From the NCBI RefSeq assembly GCF_020524345.1, contig NZ_JAIVLH010000015.1, forward strand, positions 93,544 through 157,543: 64,000 nt of DNA, written 5' to 3'. Position numbers and translations under genes: made by a program. Origin of the DNA: Metabacillus niabensis. Lineage in GTDB: Bacteria > Bacillota > Bacilli > Bacillales > Bacillaceae. Below, piece after piece: positions 9,095 to 17,527 of the stretch. Under the pieces are notes generated by a model. That model was not told the origin of the DNA and did no database searches. It saw only the letters and a list, made by a program, of their open reading frames with translations. How positions within the stretch are numbered: position 1 is the first letter of the stretch; each line of letters opens with the position of its first letter.

Positions 9095-9880
9095 ATGAAT
9101 GTACTTAAAAAGTTTTTTAATGAAATATTTGAAAATAGAGATCTTATTCGCTATTTAACTGTTTTTGACTTGAAGTCTAAGGTAGCAAGAACTTATCTAG
9201 GGATATTGTGGTGGGTTTTAGATCCACTTTTATATATGGCTATCTTCTATTTACTTGTTCATGTCATACTTGGACGAGGTGGTCCAGATTATCCAATTAT
9301 TTTATTTACAGCGTTAATTCCGTTAAAATGGACAACTGCCTGTTTAGTTGATGCGACTACAGCGATCTCTGGGAAAGGACGAATAATTAAACAGATATAT
9401 GTTCCAAAGATTGTATTTGTGGTTATTCGACTGTTAGTAAACACGTTTAAATTTGCTATTAGTGCCGTTGTCTTATTTTTATTCTTGACTATCTATGGTG
9501 TACCTTTGCATGCATCAATGTTATATTTTCCAATAATTGTCCTTGTACATGCCCTTGTTTTATTACCAGTGATGGTCATGTTCGCACATTTAGGCATTTA
9601 TTTTAAAGATATTAAAAACTTCATGCAATATGTAGCACGTATGCTGCTTTATTTATCACCGGTAATGTTTACCTTAGATACCGTGCCAAAGCAATTTGTG
9701 GCGATCTTTTTCTTAAACCCAATGACGACTTTCATAGAATCATATCGTAATGTCTTAATTCACGGTACAGAACCGATGTGGGGGCCTCTAGGCATTATTG
9801 TTCTCGTTGCTATGGTTGTCTTATTCTTTGCATTACGTCTATTATTTAAATACGAAAATGAATATGCTAAGGTGATGTAG
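9095..9880 (+). CDS. ABC-2 type polysaccharide exporter, permease subunit (TagG-like)
   Basis: A 261-residue integral membrane protein with about six hydrophobic segments, of the ABC-2 polysaccharide exporter family (TagG, RfbA, KpsM). The N-terminal stretch LIRYLTVFDLKSKVARTYLG followed by WWVLDPLLYM is the family signature: the amphipathic interface helix and the first membrane span. The ATPase gene begins one base after the stop, so the two subunits are co-translated. With TagH-like ATPase it should flip a lipid-linked glycan to the outer face. No Wzx or Wzy is seen in the window, so this exporter probably serves the polymer made by the flanking genes. True teichoic-acid exporter versus a capsule or teichuronic-type exporter cannot be told apart by sequence. 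Confidence 0.88.
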   Translation: MNVLKKFFNEIFENRDLIRYLTVFDLKSKVARTYLGILWWVLDPLLYMAIFYLLVHVILGRGGPDYPIILFTALIPLKWTTACLVDATTAISGKGRIIKQIYVPKIVFVVIRLLVNTFKFAISAVVLFLFLTIYGVPLHASMLYFPIIVLVHALVLLPVMVMFAHLGIYFKDIKNFMQYVARMLLYLSPVMFTLDTVPKQFVAIFFLNPMTTFIESYRNVLIHGTEPMWGPLGIIVLVAMVVLFFALRLLFKYENEYAKVM

Positions 9881-9881
9881 T

Positions 9882-10619
9882 ATGAGCGATTCAATTATTG
9901 AATTAAAAGATTTATGGGTTTCTTATCCTCGTCAACAGGAAGGAATTATGAGAAATCCTTTTAAAAAAAGAGTGAAAAAACCAGATTTTTGGGCATTGAA
10001 AGGTCTGGATTTTGATGTTAAAAAAGGGGAAGTCCTAGGGGTTATTGGTCGGAATGGATCAGGAAAAAGTACACTTCTTAAAATACTAAGCGGATTGATT
10101 ATTCCGGATAAAGGGGAATTTGTTCAGCATGGTAAGCGACCAATTCTTTTGTCATTAGGTGCTGGTTTTGAACAGGACTTAACCGGTATAGAAAATATCT
10201 ACTTAAATGGGTTGCTTTTAGGACAAACAAAAGAACAGATTGACCAGAAGATGGATGAAATTATTGAATTCTCTGAGCTGGGCGATTTTGTCCATGAGCC
10301 AGTCCGAACATATTCCTCTGGTATGCGTTCAAGACTTGCATTTGCAATTGCCATAACAATTGACCCTGAAATTCTGCTAATTGACGAGGTATTGGGTGTA
10401 GGTGACCAAGCCTTTAGGGAAAAAAGCAAAACAGCTATCCTGGAAAAAATTAAGCAGAATAGAACGGTTATTATTGTGACACATTCTCCAAGCTTAGTTC
10501 GTGAACTATGTGATCGATGTGTATGGATTCATGTAGGAGAGCAAAAGGCTGTAGGAGAAGCAAATGAAGTTGTAACAAATTATGTGAAATTCATGAATGA
10601 GGCAGCTAAAAAGAAATGA
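9882..10619 (+). CDS. ABC-type polysaccharide exporter, ATP-binding subunit (TagH-like)
   Basis: A 245-residue ATPase. Walker A is GRNGSGKST, the signature is YSSGMRSRLAFA, and Walker B with its glutamate switch reads ILLIDEVLGVGD, the form typical of TagH/RfbB/KpsT exporters. The insertion between residues 20 and 40 (RNPFKKRVKKPDFWAL) is also family-typical. It stops at about 245 residues and lacks the C-terminal glycan-recognition domain found in Wzt-like ATPases and the long extracytoplasmic tail of B. subtilis TagH. Any length or cap recognition must therefore come from other proteins. Its stop overlaps the next ATG (ATGA), giving tight coupling to the following glycosyltransferase. Confidence 0.92.
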   Translation: MSDSIIELKDLWVSYPRQQEGIMRNPFKKRVKKPDFWALKGLDFDVKKGEVLGVIGRNGSGKSTLLKILSGLIIPDKGEFVQHGKRPILLSLGAGFEQDLTGIENIYLNGLLLGQTKEQIDQKMDEIIEFSELGDFVHEPVRTYSSGMRSRLAFAIAITIDPEILLIDEVLGVGDQAFREKSKTAILEKIKQNRTVIIVTHSPSLVRELCDRCVWIHVGEQKAVGEANEVVTNYVKFMNEAAKKK

Positions 10620-11863
10620 ATGTAACCATGTTATTGTTTAAGGATGTTTTGTATGATGCTAGAGTTCAAAGGGAGGCTTTATCCCTTGCAGAAGAAGGTC
10701 ATCTAGTCGAGATACTTTGTTTAAAGGAATATGAAGAAAACCTTCCTAAACTGCATGATCATCTTTCAATTAAGAGATTTTCAATCTCAACAAAAGCTGT
10801 TAAACAGAAGTTAGCAGGTCAATCAAAGTCTGCAACAAATAGGTCTCATTCAGTAAAGAGTATATTGTTTAAGGTTGTTCAACAACCAGTCGTTAAATTA
10901 ATCAAAGATTTGTGGGCATATGATCAATTCTATAAACAATGTGATCAGTATCTCACTGAAAAGAAAGATCAAGTGGATGTTATTCATTGCCACGATTTAA
11001 ATACTCTTTCAGCTGGGGTAAAACTCTCCCGAAAATATAATATGTATCTGATCTATGATTCACACGAACTATTTAATGAGATGGCCGGTAGAAACGAAGT
11101 TGATCGTAAGTACGGTTATTGGCTGGAAAAAAAGTTAATGAAAGAAATTGACCATCTTATTGTTGTCAATCCATATGTTGAACAGGAATTCAAGAAAATG
11201 TATGGTGATCATATTAAGGCGACTATTATTCAAAATACACCCATTAATACTCTGCAAACTAAAAGGTCAATGGTAGTGAAAAACTTGCGGGAGTTCTATC
11301 GTATTGAGAATAACGAGATTTTTCTTATCTATCAAGGAGGCTTATCACCTTTTAGAGGCATTGAGCTGATTATAAACTCTTTAACCTATTTGCCTGATAA
11401 GTTTAAACTTGTGATAATGGGAACAGGAAGATTATTAACGAATCTCATAGCCTTAGTAGAAGAGCTTAAGTTGACTGATCGTGTTTTCTTTCATCCTCAG
11501 GTTAAAGCTTCAGAAGTCCTGCATTATACAAAACAGGCAGATATAGGGCTAGTAATGTATGAGAATACAAGTAAAAATAATTATTTTTCAACGCCAAATA
11601 AGATTTTTGAATATTTACTGGCAGGCATACCAACAGTTGCTTCAAAGCACCCGGGTAAACAATATGTTGTTGAAGTTGAAAAAACAGGCATTTGTACTGA
11701 AGAGAATCCTGTTTCAATTGCTAAAGCTATTCAAGATGTGATAGAAAACTATGATACCTATGTATCGAATTGCAAAGCTAAGCAATATGTATATACCTGG
11801 GAATATGAGAAACAAAAGCTGCAAGCTTTATATAATGAAATTAAACAAAATGTAAAACAATAA
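10616..11863 (+). CDS. GT4-family glycosyltransferase
   Basis: A 415-residue retaining glycosyltransferase with a GT-B fold. The N-terminal acceptor domain contains DVIHCHDLNTLSAG and YDSHELFNEM. The C-terminal donor domain starts with IYQGGLSPFRG and carries KIFEYLLAGIPTVAS, the nucleotide-sugar binding segment. It overlaps the ABC ATPase gene by four bases, so it is part of that export operon. It is cytoplasmic, with no membrane span, and probably elongates or primes the exported polymer. Donor sugar is not predictable. Confidence 0.85.
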   Translation: MNVTMLLFKDVLYDARVQREALSLAEEGHLVEILCLKEYEENLPKLHDHLSIKRFSISTKAVKQKLAGQSKSATNRSHSVKSILFKVVQQPVVKLIKDLWAYDQFYKQCDQYLTEKKDQVDVIHCHDLNTLSAGVKLSRKYNMYLIYDSHELFNEMAGRNEVDRKYGYWLEKKLMKEIDHLIVVNPYVEQEFKKMYGDHIKATIIQNTPINTLQTKRSMVVKNLREFYRIENNEIFLIYQGGLSPFRGIELIINSLTYLPDKFKLVIMGTGRLLTNLIALVEELKLTDRVFFHPQVKASEVLHYTKQADIGLVMYENTSKNNYFSTPNKIFEYLLAGIPTVASKHPGKQYVVEVEKTGICTEENPVSIAKAIQDVIENYDTYVSNCKAKQYVYTWEYEKQKLQALYNEIKQNVKQ

Positions 11864-11923
11864 TAGTAGAGTAGAAAAGGGAGAGCTGATGCTTTCCTTT
11901 TTCATTAAATGGAGGGAATGGAT

Positions 11924-14662
11924 GTGAAACCTCATTTATTGTCAAAAGGGTTCATCTATAGTTTATCCTATCATTATTATCCTGCTCAAAATCGACTTTT
12001 AAGATTATATCTTGAAAGTGGTAAGCCGTATGAAAGAGCTAAGCAACTTATTCCTCAAGTGTTGAAAGCAAACAAAACAGAAAGTTTTATTGAAGCAATT
12101 TCCAGATCTGTTAGCTTAAATGACCGTGAAAAAAGAATGATACATGCAGACATTTATTTACGAGTAGGTCTCTATGAAAAAGCATGGGAAGCAATTAAAT
12201 CGATTCCAACTACAGATAATATTCTATTTGCGATGAAAGAAAAGATATTGTTTCACATGAGAAGTGTTGATCATTATCTTGCTTTACTTGAAGAATACAG
12301 AGCAACAAGTAGGTTATCTGAAAAGGAGAAACATGAACTTTTACTGTATGCCAGCCTAAAAAGTACATGGAGTAACCACGAAAGATTAGCTGCTATATTT
12401 GAAATAGAGATATACAGGATTAGTCATAAGGATATAGAACTTGTTGATAACCAAAAGATATTTGAACGCTTAGAACAACTATCTGGTGTTGATCAATTAT
12501 TTGTATTTTCACAGTTACTTCAAAAGGTTGAAAAGGATAAGGATATAACTACATATAAAAAACTTATTGACAAAGCTATATCTTTAAATAACGTAAGTCC
12601 TGGTCAATTCTTGTTCGCTGATAGCTTTATTCAGGATTTAGATGAGGCGGATAAGGCTATAAAAAAGAAGGAATACAAGCGAGGATTTCATAAGCTTATT
12701 GATGCTTATGAAAAAGGAGAGCGTTCTCTTATTTTAAAAGATATGTTGTTAAAATTGTTAAAGGTACATACTATTACTCCACAAGAAGAGCAAAGAGTAG
12801 AGCGGCTTGTATTTAATGATTTTATAGATATTATGAGTAATGAATTTCTTGACGTGCTTAGTGAAAATGAATTTTATGTATCATTTTATCAGTATTTAAA
12901 TATGGAAGATTTGACTCATGATAAACTGCATTCTTTTCTACATAAAGTGAACCAAAAACCGATATTACGGGGAAAAATTGTGCAATCTCTTGTTCAGGTT
13001 TTTTATCATTATGATGCTTCTTTGCCCTTAGACGACAAACTATTTACCCTATTGGAAGAGAAGCCGATAAATGCATCTAACTATCTTGTGGTAAAAGGGA
13101 AATTTTTTATTGATCAAGGAAAACAAGAAGAAGAGCTTTTATCCTTAATAAAAAACAGTCAAAAGCAATATCAGGTTTTTATGAAATTAGTTGATTATGC
13201 TTATGAAAAGGAAAAGTATGGTTTATCACTCAGTCTCGCTAATGAAGCTTTAAAACTTCATTCATATGATCCCTTTCTATTACGAAAGGTTACAAGCATT
13301 CACCATCGAATGGGGAATCTAAGAGAAAAAGTAAAATATCTAAAGAAGTTAAGGCGTTTATTAGTAGGTGCTTTTAAAACAGAATATAACATTGCACAAG
13401 ATGAGGTTATATTAGATGAGAAGTTGTGGACGTGGAATCGAAAGCCTGATTCCATCCAAGGTGAGTCAGGTATATTGCATGTTCATAATAAATCATTGCC
13501 GGAAATTAATGGCTACACAATTCGAAGCAAAGAAATTGTTCAGCATCAAATAGAATTAGGTCTTGAACCAAGTGTTGTAACAAAGCTCGGTTGGCCAGTA
13601 AGGCCAAAGGTTGGAAGTACTGAATTTGAAGTGATCGATGGAGTTAGGCACTATCGATTACATAATCCAAACAATAAGATGAAACTTAATGTGGTACCTT
13701 TAAGTGAATATTTTAATGCATACGCAGATGAATTTTTGTTGCTTCTTAACAAAGTGAGACCTAAAATTGTGCATGCTGCATCAAATTTTCAAAATGCACT
13801 ACCTGCCTTAGTAGTAGCTAAGAAAGTGGGTATTCCAACTGTTTATGAGGTTAGAGGCCTTTGGCAGGATTCGACTGCCAGTAAAATTCCTGAATTCGAT
13901 GATTCGGAACGGTATTGCATGCAGCAAAAATATGAAGTACACTGCTGTGAAATCGCAGATCGTGTTGTTGCAATTGGAGAAAGTTTAGCTGAACATCTTA
14001 TTACACTAGGAGTTGACCGTCATAAGATTGATATCGTTCCGAATGGTGTAGATACAAAGGTGTTTACTCCTCAAGAAAAGAATCAGGAGCTTATAAAACG
14101 ATATCAGCTGGAAGATAAGATTGTTTTCGGATTTATCGGGTCTGTTACCAAGTACGAAGGACTCAGTGATCTGTTTTCTGCTATATCTTTATTAAAAAAG
14201 GAACAGCCAAACATTCATTTTCTATTAGTGGGTGATGGACCGGCATTACCACGATTAAGAGAACTTGCAGATACACTTAAGATCTCGGATATTGTCAGTT
14301 TTGTAGGTAGAGTCCCACATACAGAGGTAAAGGATTTTTATTCTGTAATTGATATTTTTCCTTTCCCTAGAATTAATGCAAAAGTTTGTCGATTAGTAAC
14401 ACCGTTAAAGCCATTTGAGGTTATGGCTATGGGAAAATTAGCACTTGTCAGTAATATTCCGGCTTTACATGAGATGGTCATAGAAGGCAAGACAGGGTTA
14501 ATGTTCGAAGCTGAAAATGTAGCGTCATTGAAAGAATGCCTTCAGAAGGCTCCTCATTATACTGATCTAGGAATAGCTAGTAGAGAATGGGTGGTAAAGA
14601 ATCGGGATTGGGCTATATTAAGTAAGCGATATCTTGAGGTATATAGTAAATTGGAAAAATGA
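11924..14662 (+). CDS. Large GT4 glycosyltransferase with helical-repeat N-terminus
   Basis: About 912 residues. The first ~490 residues are predicted all-helical with TPR-like spacing (for example VGLYEKAWEAIKSIP and YEKEKYGLSLSLANEALKL). The C-terminal ~400 residues are a GT4 enzyme: LHVHNKSLPEINGYTIRS at the acceptor-domain start, VYEVRGLWQDS, VPNGVDTKVF, FGFIGSVTKYEGL and LVTPLKPFEVMAMGK. GTG at 11924 is chosen because GGAGGG at 11911-11916 is 7 bases away; the upstream ATG codons overlap or abut that RBS. The helical-repeat plus GT4 arrangement suggests a scaffold that binds partner enzymes or the growing chain. It lies in the same direction 60 bases after the previous gene. Confidence 0.8.
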   Translation: MKPHLLSKGFIYSLSYHYYPAQNRLLRLYLESGKPYERAKQLIPQVLKANKTESFIEAISRSVSLNDREKRMIHADIYLRVGLYEKAWEAIKSIPTTDNILFAMKEKILFHMRSVDHYLALLEEYRATSRLSEKEKHELLLYASLKSTWSNHERLAAIFEIEIYRISHKDIELVDNQKIFERLEQLSGVDQLFVFSQLLQKVEKDKDITTYKKLIDKAISLNNVSPGQFLFADSFIQDLDEADKAIKKKEYKRGFHKLIDAYEKGERSLILKDMLLKLLKVHTITPQEEQRVERLVFNDFIDIMSNEFLDVLSENEFYVSFYQYLNMEDLTHDKLHSFLHKVNQKPILRGKIVQSLVQVFYHYDASLPLDDKLFTLLEEKPINASNYLVVKGKFFIDQGKQEEELLSLIKNSQKQYQVFMKLVDYAYEKEKYGLSLSLANEALKLHSYDPFLLRKVTSIHHRMGNLREKVKYLKKLRRLLVGAFKTEYNIAQDEVILDEKLWTWNRKPDSIQGESGILHVHNKSLPEINGYTIRSKEIVQHQIELGLEPSVVTKLGWPVRPKVGSTEFEVIDGVRHYRLHNPNNKMKLNVVPLSEYFNAYADEFLLLLNKVRPKIVHAASNFQNALPALVVAKKVGIPTVYEVRGLWQDSTASKIPEFDDSERYCMQQKYEVHCCEIADRVVAIGESLAEHLITLGVDRHKIDIVPNGVDTKVFTPQEKNQELIKRYQLEDKIVFGFIGSVTKYEGLSDLFSAISLLKKEQPNIHFLLVGDGPALPRLRELADTLKISDIVSFVGRVPHTEVKDFYSVIDIFPFPRINAKVCRLVTPLKPFEVMAMGKLALVSNIPALHEMVIEGKTGLMFEAENVASLKECLQKAPHYTDLGIASREWVVKNRDWAILSKRYLEVYSKLEK

Positions 14663-14753
14663 AAGTATTTTTCGGTAGGGCATTTATTCAGATAGGAATG
14701 AGATAGGTGTCTTACTTTATGTCTAAGTTTTAATGAAAGAGGTAGAAGAGTAC

Positions 14754-16175
14754 ATGGTTTTTAGTAACTTGGTGTTTCTGTTTTTATTTCTGCCTATTGT
14801 TTTAGTGATTTATTTCCTGTCGCCACAAAAGTTAAGAAACACGATTTTATTACTGGCAAGCTTGGTTTTTTATGCTTGGGGAGAACCTAAGTATGTCTTA
14901 TTAATGCTTTTTTCTGTCTTTATTAACTATCTATTCGGTTTACTTGTGGAGTTCGGTTCTTCTAATAGGAAGAAGAAGTTCTTTTTATCTATTGCAGTGA
15001 TTGTTAATCTAATTATTTTAGGCTTTTTTAAGTATATGAACTTCATTGTTGCCAATTTAAATGAGCTCTTTCATCTGTCGATAGAGATGGATCCTATACC
15101 ATTGCCAATAGGAATTTCCTTTTTCACCTTCCAGGCAATGAGTTACGTAGTTGATGTTTACCGAAAGGACGCACCGGCACAAAGAAATTTATTAGATCTA
15201 TCTCTTTATATTTCCTTATTCCCACAATTAATTGCTGGTCCAATTGTCCGTTACAATACAGTAGCTGATCAAATCAAAAAAAGAATCACGTCTTTTTCAA
15301 AGTTTTCTGATGGAGTGAGTCGTTTTATCCTTGGTTTAGCCAAGAAAGTATTAATTGCAAACCCGCTTGGCGGAATCGCTGATGAAATATTCGCTTTACC
15401 TGCTGAAAGCTTAACAACAGGAACAGCGTGGATTGGAATTATTGCTTATACATTACAAATTTACTTCGATTTCTCCGGGTATAGTGATATGGCCATTGGA
15501 CTAGGTAAGATGTTTGGCTTTGAATTCGAAGAAAACTTTAACTATCCATATATATCTAGAAGCATTTCGGAATTTTGGAGAAGATGGCATATATCCTTAG
15601 GTACTTGGTTTAAGGATTACCTGTACATTCCTCTTGGTGGAAATCGAGTTAGTACATTTAAGATTTACCGAAATCTATTAATTGTTTGGACTGTAACGGG
15701 ATTCTGGCATGGAGCAAGTTGGACGTTTATGGCTTGGGGGTTTTATTATGGTGTCATTATCTCTTTAGAGAAGCTTGGATTAGAAAAGCTAATTAGGTCT
15801 ACGTGGAGACCTTTGCAGCATGCTTATGTTATTTTAATTTTTATGGTTGGATGGGTATTTTTTAGGGCAGATAATTTCACTTATTCATTTGATTATATCC
15901 AAATTATGTTTGGAGGAGGAGGTGACATACACCTTAACCAGGAAACATTCTTGTATTTAGCTGATTATTGGTTTGTTTTTCTATTGGGAATTTTGTTCAG
16001 TACACCTGTATACCCTAAAATTGCTGGTACTATCAACATAATAGCAGAAAAGAATATGCTCCTTAGACTTGTAAGAGATGTTGTGAGCAGTAGTATGTAT
16101 CTCATATTAATGATTATAATCACTATGTATTTAGTAAATTCTACTTATAACCCGTTTATTTACTTCCGATTTTAG
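14754..16175 (+). CDS. MBOAT-family O-acyltransferase
   Basis: About 473 residues with many hydrophobic segments. It belongs to the membrane-bound O-acyltransferases of the AlgI/PatA type: MVFSNLVFLFLFLP at the N-terminus, ISEFWRRWHISLGTWFKDYLYIPLGGN and the catalytic histidine in VTGFWHGASWTF. It moves acyl groups, usually acetyl, across the membrane onto polysaccharide. ATG at 14754 is preferred to ATG at 14733 because AGAGGT lies 10 bases upstream and the protein then starts as the family does. The next gene encodes a DHHW/AlgJ-like partner, the usual two-gene arrangement for O-acetylation. Confidence 0.9.
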   Translation: MVFSNLVFLFLFLPIVLVIYFLSPQKLRNTILLLASLVFYAWGEPKYVLLMLFSVFINYLFGLLVEFGSSNRKKKFFLSIAVIVNLIILGFFKYMNFIVANLNELFHLSIEMDPIPLPIGISFFTFQAMSYVVDVYRKDAPAQRNLLDLSLYISLFPQLIAGPIVRYNTVADQIKKRITSFSKFSDGVSRFILGLAKKVLIANPLGGIADEIFALPAESLTTGTAWIGIIAYTLQIYFDFSGYSDMAIGLGKMFGFEFEENFNYPYISRSISEFWRRWHISLGTWFKDYLYIPLGGNRVSTFKIYRNLLIVWTVTGFWHGASWTFMAWGFYYGVIISLEKLGLEKLIRSTWRPLQHAYVILIFMVGWVFFRADNFTYSFDYIQIMFGGGGDIHLNQETFLYLADYWFVFLLGILFSTPVYPKIAGTINIIAEKNMLLRLVRDVVSSSMYLILMIIITMYLVNSTYNPFIYFRF

Positions 16176-16188
16176 GGGAGGTTGAAAT

Positions 16189-17397
16189 ATGAAACTGAAA
16201 CATTTTTTATTGCCAATATTATTTCTGTTCTTTATCTTTGGATTAAGCTATTTTTCCATGGCTACTCCTGATCGAGAGATCTCAGAGCTGGAGAATAGAG
16301 GGTTAGCTCAGTTTCCAGATCTAACAAAGGATTCTGTTTTATCTGGAGAATATTTCAAGGAGTTTGAAGCATATTTCACTGATCAATTTTTTGGACGTGA
16401 TCAGTGGGTAAAGCTTTATACTATCTGGGAAATGATGATGAACAAAACCTATGTGAATGGCTATCATGTCACAAAAGATAACTGGATTATGGCTCAGCCT
16501 TCTAATACCTTGAAAAAGGAAGAACTAAATGCTTCAGCAGCAGCTTTAAATACACTAGGAACAAGGCTGCAAGAAAAAGGGACAGAACTCTATTATTTCC
16601 CAATGCCGGCAAAAGTTTTTGAGATGGCAGAATTGCTTCCTTCATTTGTACCTAGAGGAAAAGGAATAGAAAGCACCGACTATTTGCTTTCAAACCTCAA
16701 TCCCAACTTGGTTAATGGTGTTAATGTGTCAAAGAAGCTAAATAAAGAAGTATCCTTTGAGAAAAAGAAAGACTATTACTTTAAGACAGATCACCATTGG
16801 AATATAAAGGGGGCTTTTTTTGGATTTGGATCGCTAATTGAGGAAGTTAGTAAAACTCAACCAATTAAAAAGGAATTAAATGTGGAAGAGAATTATACTT
16901 TCTCTTGCGAAAAAGGAAGAGAGTTAATAGGTAGTTGGAACCGAAATCTCCATATGCTTGTGGATGCGAATGACGATCGAGCTTGCTATTATCAACCCAA
17001 AGAATTCTCCCTGGCTGAAATGGACTATTATAATGGGAGTATTTCGGAGAAGAATAAAATGGCATATTCGGAATACTATGCAACAGGTCTTCAAACAAAA
17101 CATAGTAAGTTGGAGTACCATGATACGTATGCGAATAATTATCCGGAACTAAATATTGTAAATGAAGAAGTGAATAATGAGACTCGTGCCTTATTGATAA
17201 AGGATTCATATGCTAACCCCCTTGTTCCGCATATTGCTTCTCTATTTAAGCAGACAACTGTGTTTGACCCTAGGTATGATAAGAAAAGGTCAGTTAATGA
17301 TTTGCTTGAAACAAGTAGCTTTGATGTTGTCATTATATTATACAACTCAAATAATTTAACGGGTGACATGTATCAGTTTGATCAACCAGCTAAATAA
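16189..17397 (+). CDS. DHHW (AlgJ/AlgX-like) protein, O-acylation partner
   Basis: A 402-residue protein with an N-terminal signal anchor (residues 5-24), then the family features LENRGLAQFP, a YFTDQFFGRDQW segment and the DHHW motif near residue 202 (FKTDHHWNIKG). These SGNH-hydrolase-like proteins act outside the membrane and complete transfer of the acyl group brought across by the MBOAT partner. It begins 13 bases after that gene with a GGGGAGG RBS. A late serine-containing segment, ALLIKDSYANPLVPHI, fits the GDS-like nucleophile region. The acceptor polymer is inferred to be the product of the upstream locus. Confidence 0.85.
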   Translation: MKLKHFLLPILFLFFIFGLSYFSMATPDREISELENRGLAQFPDLTKDSVLSGEYFKEFEAYFTDQFFGRDQWVKLYTIWEMMMNKTYVNGYHVTKDNWIMAQPSNTLKKEELNASAAALNTLGTRLQEKGTELYYFPMPAKVFEMAELLPSFVPRGKGIESTDYLLSNLNPNLVNGVNVSKKLNKEVSFEKKKDYYFKTDHHWNIKGAFFGFGSLIEEVSKTQPIKKELNVEENYTFSCEKGRELIGSWNRNLHMLVDANDDRACYYQPKEFSLAEMDYYNGSISEKNKMAYSEYYATGLQTKHSKLEYHDTYANNYPELNIVNEEVNNETRALLIKDSYANPLVPHIASLFKQTTVFDPRYDKKRSVNDLLETSSFDVVIILYNSNNLTGDMYQFDQPAK

Positions 17398-17404
17398 GGA
17401 AACT

Positions 17405-17446
17405 AGGAATAATCTTTGTGTGTAGCACAGGATTATTCCTTTTTTT
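17405..17446 (+). terminator. Rho-independent terminator after the O-acylation genes
   Basis: AGGAATAATC pairs with GATTATTCCT around a 16-base loop, followed by six more T residues. It ends the polysaccharide operon before the first wall-enzyme gene. Confidence 0.8.
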
Positions 17447-17460
17447 TCCTCAGCTAAGAC

Positions 17461-17488
17461 TTTACTATTATTTTATTCATATTATAAT
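17461..17488 (+). promoter_or_regulatory. Putative sigma-A promoter of the M14 carboxypeptidase gene
   Basis: TTTACT and TATAAT with a 16-base spacer, 39 bases before the start codon. The -10 box is perfect and the -35 is weak. Confidence 0.5.
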
Positions 17489-17527
17489 AGAGTGTATGTG
17501 TCGAAAAAGGAGGTAGATTGATAGATT

